20,184 bases of DNA from a virus, in the IMG/VR virus record IMGVR_UViG_3300021959_000539, positions 1 to 20,184 of that record, one strand, 5' to 3'. The notes beneath the pieces were generated by a model, which was not told the DNA's origin, made no database searches, and saw only the letters and a program-made list of their open reading frames with translations. The position numbers and the translations under genes were made by a program. This document shows, piece after piece, positions 1 through 7,842 of this stretch (within the stretch, counting starts at the first letter, position 1; the number at the start of each line of letters is the position of its first letter).

Positions 1-2
1 CT

Positions 3-260
3 GACACAACACCAATCGAAAAAAAGAGTTTAGAAGCACATGTTGATTTATGTGCAGAGCGATATAAATCTATGGCCTCAAATATAGAAGGCTTAGATAA
101 AAAAGTAGATCGCTTGGAAATGATGATTAATGAAGTCCATACTATGGTTGAGAAAATGACTCAACGTAGGACTGACCAGTTGATAGGCTGGGGAACAGGA
201 ATTATTGCAGCTCTTTTAGGAACAGTTGGATGGTTAGTGATCACTTACGTAGTCGGGTAA
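3..260 (+). CDS. Small C-terminally anchored membrane protein, 5' end outside window
   Basis: The reading frame is open from the first complete codon at position 3, so the gene probably starts upstream; an internal ATG at 72 is the first Met seen but has no clear ribosome binding site. The visible 85 residues hold a heptad-like amphipathic helix (IEGLDKKVDRLEMMINEV) followed by a single membrane segment near the C terminus (about 20 residues starting at LIGWGTG) and a very short tail. This coiled-coil plus C-terminal membrane-helix layout resembles XhlA-type small phage proteins involved in lysis, but no family-specific residue proves it. The next gene overlaps its 3' end by 31 nt. Function is inferred only from topology. 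Confidence 0.7.
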   Translation, partial: DTTPIEKKSLEAHVDLCAERYKSMASNIEGLDKKVDRLEMMINEVHTMVEKMTQRRTDQLIGWGTGIIAALLGTVGWLVITYVVG

Positions 261-724
261 CAGAAAAAGCCTCAAGATTATTAAACAAAATTGCAGATGA
301 ACTTCTGAACTCAAATCCCAATGCAATTTTTCGCAACGGCGATAGCATTATGGCTTTTGCTGAATATGAAATAGAAAAAGTTACTCCAAACGAGTATAAA
401 ATTTACAAAAACGAATTGTACGTAACAAGTTGTAGTACTATTAGAATTGCACTTAGTTACTGTATTTTAGATAAAAATAAAATGCAAATGGATGCAAAAC
501 ATTTAGTTGCTCTTGAAGACAAATTACTGCACAGACAAAATGAAATGATGCACTACAGGCATGTAATAACTAGTCCACGCACAGACAATTTTCGTAAAGA
601 AGTTGTATTACATAGACTATCAAGTGCAAAATATGAATACAATATCATACAAAAACAATTGACCAAAAGTATAAATGTTGCTAAATACTGTCAGCAAAAA
701 GGATTCGACAATGAAATTATTTGA
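230..724 (+). CDS. Hypothetical protein, 164 aa
   Basis: I do not recognise this protein. It is largely helical and basic, with no signal peptide or membrane segment. Residues roughly 90-135 contain a charged helix with His and Met clusters (RQNEMMHYRHV). The start at 230 is supported by AGGA at 218-221, 8 nt upstream, even though it lies inside the 3' end of the preceding gene. Its own 3' end overlaps the next gene's ATG at 711 by 14 nt, so the first three genes form one translationally coupled string. The last 50 nt of this gene also contain a TAAATA element that may serve the next gene. Confidence 0.75.
   Translation: MVSDHLRSRVTEKASRLLNKIADELLNSNPNAIFRNGDSIMAFAEYEIEKVTPNEYKIYKNELYVTSCSTIRIALSYCILDKNKMQMDAKHLVALEDKLLHRQNEMMHYRHVITSPRTDNFRKEVVLHRLSSAKYEYNIIQKQLTKSINVAKYCQQKGFDNEII
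680..688 (+). promoter_or_regulatory. Candidate T4-like late promoter element (GCTAAATAC)
   Basis: GCTAAATAC lies 22 nt before ATG 711. It resembles the T4 late -10 element TATAAATA used by gp55-type sigma factors. The same nine bases recur before the tail-spike gene and, on the minus strand, before the 81-residue gene. It lies within the coding sequence of the upstream gene, so chance is not excluded. Confidence 0.35.
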
Positions 725-1742
725 CTTAGATTCACCTCAGACCAAAAAGTCTCAGCAAGTGCTTGAGAGTTTTTTTGGTAACCGTGTTGATTTTACAAAA
801 ATGCCTAGTAAAAAGGCCAGTGACATGCTCACTAAAGTACGTGGATTAATCTACGAACATCGTTCTACTAACCCACTTGCAGGCAGTGAAAAAGATCCAT
901 CTTATCTAAAATTATTGGTTATGGAAAGAGGATTGGCCGCAAGAGTTCGTGAAGCAGATGTAAAACTTGAACCACAAACTGGTGCAACAAAAATTAGTGC
1001 TAATGGACAAAGCATCGGAACTGCAGATATGGCTACTGCAACACAATTTAAAAGTGATGTCGAGTCTGGAAAAATAAATCTTGATGATATGGACGAAGCC
1101 AAAGAAGATTACAGTGCAAAAAAAGCTCGTGCTGGTAAAGACATAGGAAAACCAGGAAAGAACTTTAAAAAGATTGCCAAGGATGCCTCTAAAAGATACG
1201 GAAGCAAAGCGGCCGGTGATCGAGTTGCTGGTGCTATACTTGCAAAAATGCGTGAAGGCGCAAAACTTAGAACCAAGTCAGGACGTTATCTAACTGAAAG
1301 TGAAGTACAACAAGCACAGGTTGTGTTGGCTGCACAGGACATGGTAGACAGAATGCAGAAGATGTTAGAAGATGTAACATCAATGCAGTTTAAAGATTTA
1401 CCTGCATTGAGTAGTTCAATACAAACAACCATAGGCACTACAGAAGCACAAGCATTTAATGATGCTGCCGGTCAAAGTTTAGCAGTCCTAGTTGATTCAA
1501 TACAGGCTGCAAAAGTTGAAATGGAAACTGCACAAGGAACACTAACAGGTGTTGCTCCTGTAGTACCAGGACAAGAAGAAGTTGCAGGCACTCCAGCAAT
1601 AGATGAGCCAGTAGCAGATCCACTAGCGGCAGATCCAATTGATGCAGTTGCAGATGTAAACGTTGATGCAGAAGCAGGCGGTGAAGCAGTTGATGTAAAT
1701 GTTGATGTACAAGATGGAGCTCTTGGTAGAGCAAGAAGATAA
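711..1742 (+). CDS. Hypothetical phage protein with acidic C terminus, 343 aa
   Basis: I chose ATG 711 over an in-frame upstream codon at 675 because AAGGA at 699-703 sits 7 nt before it. I do not recognise a named family. The middle is strongly basic with a KKIAKDASKRYGSKAAGDRV block and repeated Ala-Lys segments. The C-terminal ~70 residues are acidic and low-complexity, with two near copies of a VDVNVD motif, before ending in an Arg pair. The basic/acidic bipartite composition could suit a scaffold or DNA/RNA-associated virion protein, but that is only a guess. The stop codon abuts the next ATG (TAAATG), implying translational coupling. Confidence 0.8.
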   Translation: MKLFDLDSPQTKKSQQVLESFFGNRVDFTKMPSKKASDMLTKVRGLIYEHRSTNPLAGSEKDPSYLKLLVMERGLAARVREADVKLEPQTGATKISANGQSIGTADMATATQFKSDVESGKINLDDMDEAKEDYSAKKARAGKDIGKPGKNFKKIAKDASKRYGSKAAGDRVAGAILAKMREGAKLRTKSGRYLTESEVQQAQVVLAAQDMVDRMQKMLEDVTSMQFKDLPALSSSIQTTIGTTEAQAFNDAAGQSLAVLVDSIQAAKVEMETAQGTLTGVAPVVPGQEEVAGTPAIDEPVADPLAADPIDAVADVNVDAEAGGEAVDVNVDVQDGALGRARR

Positions 1743-2093
1743 ATGCGTATACTTGAGTTCACAAGTAGATCAGATAAACCATCTGCACAACAACTAACTG
1801 CACTCGCAGAATATCTGCTGGGCAGAGCTGATGACGAAGATACACAACACACAGTACCAATAGATGTTTTTCTAAGCATGGCACACAACATGGGTGTGAA
1901 CATCACTGATCAACAACTACGTACTTTAGCAACGCAAGATCCTCTAAAGAACATTATTCAAAATGTAGATGCAGATAACATTGTACTTGTTGGAGCTGGC
2001 ATCACTGGTGAAGAAGGTTCTGACACCATGACAGTTGACCAAGCACAAGATACTGTTGCCGGCATGGCAGATGCAGCAAACCCACTTACATAA
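1743..2093 (+). CDS. Hypothetical protein, 116 aa
   Basis: The ATG follows directly on the previous stop codon; a weak AGAAG lies upstream. The protein is soluble and acidic, with no signal peptide or membrane helix. Residues 15-65 look helical (AQQLTALAEYLLGRADDED, then a Met/Asn-rich helix) and the C terminus is rich in Asp, Gly and Ala. I do not recognise it. Its 3' end overlaps the start of the following SGNH-like gene in another frame. Composition and position suggest it works with the preceding 343-residue protein, but this is only context. Confidence 0.75.
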   Translation: MRILEFTSRSDKPSAQQLTALAEYLLGRADDEDTQHTVPIDVFLSMAHNMGVNITDQQLRTLATQDPLKNIIQNVDADNIVLVGAGITGEEGSDTMTVDQAQDTVAGMADAANPLT

Positions 2094-2733
2094 AACACTA
2101 GTTACTTTTGGCGACAGTTGGCCACAGGGCGGAGAACTAAAAGAAGATTTAGGTCAATATCCTTATGGACGTCAACTTGCAGAACAATATGGATATAAGT
2201 TTATAAACTACGGGTCAGCAGGTGCAAGTATTGAAGATATGGTACTGCAACTAATACAATCAAAGTTAGAAAATGTTACTGCAATTTTTTTCCTAACAAA
2301 TCCAGCACGAAGTATGCACTGGCCATTGAGTACGAGTTGGAATGCTTTAAGCAATGAAAGAAAACACTGGCCTGGTGATGCTAAAGATTTTGTTAAAGAA
2401 CTAAAGTTACACTTTCATAATGGTAATCGAGATATAATTAGGGCTAACATGGCAGTACTTACACTTCAACAGATGTGTAAATCACTTGATATTGACGATT
2501 ATTATTTTGCAGGATGGATCAGGCAAACTGAATGGTTACCAGGTGTAGATATTAACAAAATCTACAAAGGTGGTGCTGAAACTGCTGCTGACTGGCTTGG
2601 AGCAACTGATCACAATGGCGAGCATCTGTTAGGAGTACAAGACAATGAATATATACGTCCAAACTTTGCCCATCCTAATCATAATGGACATGCTGTTATT
2701 GCAAAAAAACTTGCAGAATGGATCAAACTATAG
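2071..2733 (+). CDS. SGNH/GDSL-hydrolase-like protein, 220 aa
   Basis: The protein opens with LVTFGDSW at residues 10-17, the block I signature of SGNH hydrolases, with the nucleophile at Ser16. The C-terminal FAHPNHNGHAVIA (199-211) matches block V around catalytic His201. Family members are esterases or deacetylases, and phage versions usually act on surface carbohydrates. Block III is LTNP rather than the usual GxND, and the Asp three residues before the catalytic His is replaced by Asn198, so activity may be altered or rely on a Ser-His dyad. ATG 2071 is preferred; a TTG at 2035 is in frame but would overlap the previous gene more. Location just upstream of the tail-spike region suggests a tail-associated enzyme. 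Confidence 0.8.
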   Translation: MQQTHLHKTLVTFGDSWPQGGELKEDLGQYPYGRQLAEQYGYKFINYGSAGASIEDMVLQLIQSKLENVTAIFFLTNPARSMHWPLSTSWNALSNERKHWPGDAKDFVKELKLHFHNGNRDIIRANMAVLTLQQMCKSLDIDDYYFAGWIRQTEWLPGVDINKIYKGGAETAADWLGATDHNGEHLLGVQDNEYIRPNFAHPNHNGHAVIAKKLAEWIKL

Positions 2734-2739
2734 TATAAT
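2711..2739 (+). promoter_or_regulatory. Candidate sigma70-type promoter before the nuclease gene
   Basis: TTGCAG at 2711-2716 and a perfect TATAAT at 2734-2739 are separated by exactly 17 nt. Transcription would begin near 2746, which is the ATG of the next gene, so the message may be leaderless. The -35 lies within the end of the SGNH-like gene. The match is by eye, and A+T-rich DNA yields chance -10 boxes. Confidence 0.45.
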
Positions 2740-2745
2740 AGATAG

Positions 2746-3459
2746 ATGCTTATAGAAAAATTTCAATACAAAAATCTCTCACGAAAACAGGTTGACGGCA
2801 AGCGCCTGTATTCTACTCCCGATGGCAATGCCGTGCCCAGTGTTACTACTATACTTGGTGCTACACAATCAAAAGAAAAGCAAGAAGGACTAGCACGTTG
2901 GCGTAAACGTGTAGGAACTGATCAAGCACAAAAGATAGTTACTGAAGCTGCCAACAGAGGCACACGAATGCATACCTATTTAGAAAACTACTGTATTGAT
3001 GGAACTATTAAAGAGCGTGGCAACAATCCATTTAGTTGGCAATCACATGCTATGGCACAAGCAGTGATCAAACAAGGTATGTGTAATGTAGACGAAGTAT
3101 GGGGAGTCGAAGTACCTATGTACTTTCCAAATATATATGCTGGAACAACAGATTGTGTTGGTGTGCATAAAGGCGAACATGCTATAATGGATTTTAAGCA
3201 GTCAAACAAACCAAAAAAAGTTGAATGGATTGAGGACTATAAACTACAACTTTGTGCATATGCTGAAGCACACAATGAAGTTTATGGAACTAAAATACGT
3301 AAAGGGATAGTATTAATGGCAGTAAAGCCGGCAGTTGATGAAATGGGACATCTTAAAGAAGATCCACTATACCAAGAATTTATTGTTGAGGGAGATGATT
3401 TTGAGCACTGGCGCCAACAATGGTGGAAGAGGGTTGAGCAATACTATATCTCAAGCTAA
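2746..3459 (+). CDS. PD-(D/E)XK exonuclease, RecB/MGME1-like, 237 aa
   Basis: The motif order of RecB-like nucleases is visible: GxxxHxxxE at 72-80 (GTRMHTYLE), Asp136 in GTTDCVGV, the D-x-K core at Asp149-Lys151 (IMDFKQS) and QxxxY at 168-172 (QLCAY). These residues bind the metal and form the active site in this superfamily, which includes the mitochondrial exonuclease MGME1 and many T4-like phage exonucleases. The likely role is single-strand DNA end processing in phage recombination or replication. No Shine-Dalgarno sequence precedes ATG 2746, in line with the adjacent -10 box and a possible leaderless transcript. Confidence 0.88.
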   Translation: MLIEKFQYKNLSRKQVDGKRLYSTPDGNAVPSVTTILGATQSKEKQEGLARWRKRVGTDQAQKIVTEAANRGTRMHTYLENYCIDGTIKERGNNPFSWQSHAMAQAVIKQGMCNVDEVWGVEVPMYFPNIYAGTTDCVGVHKGEHAIMDFKQSNKPKKVEWIEDYKLQLCAYAEAHNEVYGTKIRKGIVLMAVKPAVDEMGHLKEDPLYQEFIVEGDDFEHWRQQWWKRVEQYYISS

Positions 3460-3463
3460 ATAC
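3455..3463 (+). promoter_or_regulatory. Candidate late promoter element before tail spike (GCTAAATAC)
   Basis: GCTAAATAC overlaps the stop codon of the nuclease gene and lies 19 nt before ATG 3483, leaving room for a short leader with the GGAG ribosome site at 3472-3475. A structural gene is the expected target of a late promoter. The identity with the element at 680-688 supports a shared signal; the assignment is by analogy to T4 TATAAATA. Confidence 0.45.
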
Positions 3464-3482
3464 ACGTAATCGGAGTTAATAA

Positions 3483-5078
3483 ATGGCAATAGTACAAGTA
3501 TCACGGATTACCAACCGAAAAGGATTAGCTGATAACTTACCGCAGTTAGCAGCAGCTGAATTTGGATGGGTAATCGATGAAAGAAGATTATACATTGGAA
3601 ATGGAACACTTGCTGAAGGTGCACCGGCAGTTGGCAATACTGAAATCCTAACACAATACAGTGATATCCTAAATATTGCAACCGCCTATACTTACAAAGG
3701 CGAACATGCTGGGTATACTGCACAAACTGGTCCAACTACAAATGATCCTATCGAACAAACATTACAGGCAAAATTAGATAACTTTGCAAGTGTCCTTGAT
3801 TTTGGTGCAACTGGTGATGGAGTTACTGATGATACTGATGCTATAAATCGAGCCTTATTTCAATTGTTTTGTGTACAAACAAATACAACTATAAGACGCA
3901 GTCTTTATTTCCCTGCAGGGACTTATAGAATTACCCAGTCAATTTTAGTACCATCTTATGCTAAACTTTGGGGTGATGGGCCGGATAGTTCAATCTTAGA
4001 AATGGATGTAGGATCAGACAGTTCTTTTGGTGCATATGTAATACAAACTGCTGATAGTTTACAACAAACTGGTGCGAACATTGGGAACAATAGTGCCCAG
4101 CATCCTATAGATATTGTTATTACTGGAATGAGCTTTACCAGCTTAGAAGCTGGTGTTGATATGATGCTTATTGATAGAGCTCATGGTGTGAATGTAAGCA
4201 ATTGTAACTTCAAAGGTAACCTAAGTGCAAATCCTGTAGACGCAAGTGCAGACATTGCTGGAGTACGTTTTGATAGTACTCCAAGTTTTACATGTAAAGC
4301 AATTGAATTTGAGAATTGTAAATTTAGTTATTTAACTTACGGACTGATCACTGATGAAAACATACAAGGTGTTACAATACAAAATTGTGATCTTAGACAC
4401 CTTTATCAAGGTGTAATGTTAGGCACAGGCACTCCAGACAATGGTGGGCCTGAAGGTGTACGTATTGTACAAAACTTATTTGATAATATTGGCAAGCAAG
4501 GTATAAGCATAGGTGCAGTTGCATTCAATGTGAGTGCATATAATATATTCTTAGATGTCGGCAATGACTACTTAGGAGCAGGTAATGCATCATCTCCAGT
4601 AATCGAAATCAACGGAGATGATAATGTAAGCATTGGCGATATGTTTGAACGAAGCGACGCTGATAATCTTACACAACCAAGAGTAGAACTTAACAACAAA
4701 GCCTGTTATGCACTTATAAGCGGTAACGAAATTGAGTTCGGAACCTACCATAGACTAGCTGGAGTCAGTACAGACCTATCAGTGGAAGGTAGTGCAACTA
4801 CAATTTTTACTGTTAATACTGGTAATGCAACTGCATTTAATGTAAATTACCAAATGAAAGAATCATCAACCAATGTAGTACGTTTTGGCACACTAAGAGT
4901 TGTCGGTCAAGACACAGATGATAGTGCTGGAACACTTGCTTACGTTGACGACTATAGTGAAGACAATCCAAACAACTTTGTATTAAGTGCAATACAAAGT
5001 GGCTCAACAATTAGTATTCAATATACCAGCACAATTGCAAATACTTTTCAATATTCCATAGAACACTTTAGTGTGTAA
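3483..5078 (+). CDS. Tail spike/fiber protein with pectate-lyase-like beta-helix, 531 aa
   Basis: The N-terminal ~60 residues (RITNRKGLADNLPQLAAAEFG then DERRLYIGNG) resemble the virion-attachment domain of phage tail fibers of the major-tropism-determinant N-terminal type. From about residue 103, DFGATGDGVTDDTDAINRAL followed by LYFPAGTYRI is the signature of the pectate-lyase/GH28-like parallel beta-helix found in tailspike depolymerases, and repeated N-x-x-I/V strands continue to about residue 420. The C-terminal ~110 residues form a separate Thr/Asn/Ser-rich domain. It likely binds or cuts host surface polysaccharide. The start is supported by GGAG at 3472-3475. I cannot identify catalytic residues with confidence, so binding without hydrolysis is possible. 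Confidence 0.87.
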   Translation: MAIVQVSRITNRKGLADNLPQLAAAEFGWVIDERRLYIGNGTLAEGAPAVGNTEILTQYSDILNIATAYTYKGEHAGYTAQTGPTTNDPIEQTLQAKLDNFASVLDFGATGDGVTDDTDAINRALFQLFCVQTNTTIRRSLYFPAGTYRITQSILVPSYAKLWGDGPDSSILEMDVGSDSSFGAYVIQTADSLQQTGANIGNNSAQHPIDIVITGMSFTSLEAGVDMMLIDRAHGVNVSNCNFKGNLSANPVDASADIAGVRFDSTPSFTCKAIEFENCKFSYLTYGLITDENIQGVTIQNCDLRHLYQGVMLGTGTPDNGGPEGVRIVQNLFDNIGKQGISIGAVAFNVSAYNIFLDVGNDYLGAGNASSPVIEINGDDNVSIGDMFERSDADNLTQPRVELNNKACYALISGNEIEFGTYHRLAGVSTDLSVEGSATTIFTVNTGNATAFNVNYQMKESSTNVVRFGTLRVVGQDTDDSAGTLAYVDDYSEDNPNNFVLSAIQSGSTISIQYTSTIANTFQYSIEHFSV

Positions 5079-5081
5079 ATT

Positions 5082-5516
5082 ATGTGGCAAAGCCATCCTG
5101 AACAGCGTTTAATCGCATGGGCTAACCTGCGTAACGAATGTAAAGACAACCCTAATCTTGAATCAGTGATAACTAACATACACGAGTGGTGGCAACAAGC
5201 ACCGATGGTGTTGAGATATTTACATACTGATTTAGTAAAAGAATGGCCTGATCCTTGGGAATTAATTGCCGAAAACACATATTGTAGTCTTGCAAAGTGT
5301 TTGGGAATGTGCTATACTATTTGCATGTTAGATAGACAAGACATATCTGTTCTTTGTATATCTGAGATTGACAATAATGACTATATAGTCCTAGTAAACA
5401 ATGGATTATATATGTTGAATTGGAACGTTAATGAAGTAGTAAATATCACATTGTTAGAAAAACATAAAGTAACTAAAAACATAGACTCTGCTGTGTTTGC
5501 ACACAAGATTAGATAG
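5082..5516 (+). CDS. Conserved-looking phage hypothetical protein, 144 aa
   Basis: The gene starts 3 nt after the tail-spike stop without a good ribosome binding site, so coupling to the upstream gene is likely. The N-terminal half is Trp-rich (WQSHPEQRLIAW, HEWWQQAP, WPDPWELI), followed by a Cys-containing helix (CSLAKCLGMCYTICML) and a C-terminal beta-rich part. I recall similar Trp-rich proteins next to structural genes of T4-like marine phages, but no function is known to me. Four Cys residues fall within about 20 residues; they do not form an obvious zinc-binding pattern. Confidence 0.8.
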   Translation: MWQSHPEQRLIAWANLRNECKDNPNLESVITNIHEWWQQAPMVLRYLHTDLVKEWPDPWELIAENTYCSLAKCLGMCYTICMLDRQDISVLCISEIDNNDYIVLVNNGLYMLNWNVNEVVNITLLEKHKVTKNIDSAVFAHKIR

Positions 5517-5527
5517 AAAGGCCCCAA

Positions 5528-7834
5528 ATGACAATTCAAGTTACCAAACGAGACGGAAGTAAAGAAGCATTAGATATTGATAAATTACACAAAGTTGTTT
5601 GGTGGGCAACTGAAAACATAACAGGCGTAAGTGCTAGTCAAGTGGAGATAAGCAGTAATGTGCAATTTTATGATGGTATTACCAGTACAGATATACAAGA
5701 AACACTAATCAAAAGTGCTGCTGATTTAATCTCGGAAGAAACTCCTAACTACCAATTTGTAGCAGGTAGACTTATAAGTTATCATATTAACAAAATGGTT
5801 TATGGCGAATTCAAACCATGGCATGTATACAAATTGGTCAAAGAAAATGTACAAAGAGGATTCTATGATCCAGAACTACTCACAGAATACACCGAAGAAG
5901 AATGGAACACTATCAACGGATGGATAAAGCATGATAGAGATGAACAACTTACCTATGCTGCCATGGAACAGTTTAGAGGTAAGTATCTTGTGCAAAACAG
6001 AGTTACAAAAACACTCTATGAAACACCACAGATGTGTTACATGCTTATAGCCGCTACTCTTTTTCAAGACTATGATCGTAAAACAAGATTACGTTGGGTA
6101 AAAGATTACTATGATGCTATATCAACACATCAAATAAGTCTACCAACTCCTGTAATGGCAGGTGTACGTACACCACAAAGACAGTTTTCAAGTTGTGTGC
6201 TTATTGAAGCAGATGACAGTTTGGACAGTATTAATGCAACATCAAGTTCAATTGTTAAGTATGTTTCGCAAAAAGCAGGCATTGGTATTAACGGTGGACG
6301 TATCAGAGCCTTAGGTTCGCCAATACGCAATGGTGATGCTTATCATACAGGTGTTGTTCCATTTTACAAAATGTTTCAGGCTGCCACACGTAGTTGTAGT
6401 CAAGGTGGAGTACGTAACGGAGCCGCTACACTTTACTATCCTATTTGGCACTTAGAAGTTGAAGACCTTTTGGTACTTAAGAACAACAAAGGCACAGAAG
6501 ACAACAGAGTCAGACACATGGATTATGGTGTGCAGTTTAACAAACTGATGTACGAACGTTTAATGTCAGGCGGAGACATCACATTGTTCTCTCCTAACGA
6601 TGTTCCTGGACTTTATGATGCTTTCTTTCAAGATCAGGACAAGTTTAAAGAATTGTACGAATCGGCAGAACGTAAAACAAGCATACGAAAAAAGAAAATA
6701 AGTGCTATAGAACTTTTCAGTTCGTTTATGCAAGAACGCAAAGATACAGGCAGAATATATCTACAGAATGTCGACCATGCCAATGAACACAGTAGTTTCA
6801 AAACAGAGGTTGCTCCTATCAAGCAAAGCAACTTGTGTTGTGAAATTGATTTGCCAACCAAAGCCTTAAATGATGTAAACGATCCTGATGGTGAAATAGC
6901 ATTGTGTACACTGAGTGCAATAAACTGGGGTAATTTTTCAAACCCACAGGATATGGAAAAAGCATGTACACTTGCAGTGCGTGGACTTGATGCATTGCTT
7001 TCATATCAAAACTATCCGATATTGGCTGCACAGTTAGCCACTGAAGGCAGACGTCCGCTTGGTGTTGGTATTATAAATCTTGCATACTTTCTTGCAAAAA
7101 ATGATGTCAGTTACAGTGATCCAGATGCACTGAAATTGGTTGATACTTGGGCACAACACTGGAGTTATTATCTTATCAAAGCCAGTGCTGATCTAGCAGA
7201 AGAATTTGGTGCTTGTCCGCTGAACAATGAAACAAAATACGCAGATGGAATATTACCAGTAGACACCTATAAAAAAGATGTTGACGAACTAGTAGTTCAT
7301 GTAGATGCAGTTGATTGGACAGGACTAAGAACACAGTTACGTAAAACAGGAATACGTAATAGTACATTAATGGCACTGATGCCAGCAGAAACATCTGCAC
7401 AAATCAGTAATAGTACAAATGGTATTGAACCACCAAGAGCATTTGTTAGTATCAAACAAAGCAAGGACGGAGTACTGAAGCAGGTTGTACCAGGATATGC
7501 ACGTTACAAAAACAAGTATGAGCTACTGTGGGATCAAAAGTCACCAGAAGGTTACTTGAAGATTATGGCAGTACTACAAAAGTATATAGATCAAGGAATA
7601 AGTGTAAACACCAGTTACAATCCTCAACACTTTGAAGATGAAAAGATTCCAATGAGTACCATGTTACAACATTTATTACTATGTTATAAATATGGACACA
7701 AACAACTCTATTACTTCAACACATTTGACGGTGCAGGAGAAATAGACATAGACAAAATGAATGAAACACAACAACAAGATATAACTATCGAAGAGCCAAT
7801 GTACGAAGAAGCTTGCGATAGTTGCACCATATAG
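5528..7834 (+). CDS. nrdA: Class Ia ribonucleoside-diphosphate reductase, alpha subunit
   Basis: This catalytic subunit reduces ribonucleoside diphosphates to deoxyribonucleotides together with NrdB. At 768 residues it is full length (E. coli 761). An ATP-cone domain occupies about residues 1-90 (VTKRDGS through the DLISEETPNYQ segment), suggesting dATP/ATP activity control is kept. Catalytic residues align with E. coli at an offset of 2: Cys223 and Cys460 (redox pair), Asn435-Cys437-Glu439 (thiyl radical site), and the Tyr728-Tyr729 radical-transfer pair. The C-terminal swinging-arm cysteines are Cys763 and Cys766 (CDSC). AAAGG at 5517-5521 supports the start. No intron interrupts it, unlike some T4-like nrd genes. 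NrdB follows after 8 nt. Confidence 0.98.
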   Translation: MTIQVTKRDGSKEALDIDKLHKVVWWATENITGVSASQVEISSNVQFYDGITSTDIQETLIKSAADLISEETPNYQFVAGRLISYHINKMVYGEFKPWHVYKLVKENVQRGFYDPELLTEYTEEEWNTINGWIKHDRDEQLTYAAMEQFRGKYLVQNRVTKTLYETPQMCYMLIAATLFQDYDRKTRLRWVKDYYDAISTHQISLPTPVMAGVRTPQRQFSSCVLIEADDSLDSINATSSSIVKYVSQKAGIGINGGRIRALGSPIRNGDAYHTGVVPFYKMFQAATRSCSQGGVRNGAATLYYPIWHLEVEDLLVLKNNKGTEDNRVRHMDYGVQFNKLMYERLMSGGDITLFSPNDVPGLYDAFFQDQDKFKELYESAERKTSIRKKKISAIELFSSFMQERKDTGRIYLQNVDHANEHSSFKTEVAPIKQSNLCCEIDLPTKALNDVNDPDGEIALCTLSAINWGNFSNPQDMEKACTLAVRGLDALLSYQNYPILAAQLATEGRRPLGVGIINLAYFLAKNDVSYSDPDALKLVDTWAQHWSYYLIKASADLAEEFGACPLNNETKYADGILPVDTYKKDVDELVVHVDAVDWTGLRTQLRKTGIRNSTLMALMPAETSAQISNSTNGIEPPRAFVSIKQSKDGVLKQVVPGYARYKNKYELLWDQKSPEGYLKIMAVLQKYIDQGISVNTSYNPQHFEDEKIPMSTMLQHLLLCYKYGHKQLYYFNTFDGAGEIDIDKMNETQQQDITIEEPMYEEACDSCTI

Positions 7835-7842
7835 GAACAACA

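Noticed and set aside
1472-1906. Long open frame on the minus strand (144 codons) across the 343-aa and 116-aa genes
   Set aside because: It is antisense to two well-supported genes with ribosome sites; its product is Ser/Ala/Thr low-complexity, as expected for the reverse of a biased coding region.
3483-5078. Diversity-generating retroelement, prompted by the major-tropism-determinant-like N terminus of the tail spike
   Set aside because: No reverse transcriptase gene, template/variable repeat pair or C-type lectin-like C terminus is visible; the body of the protein is a beta-helix.
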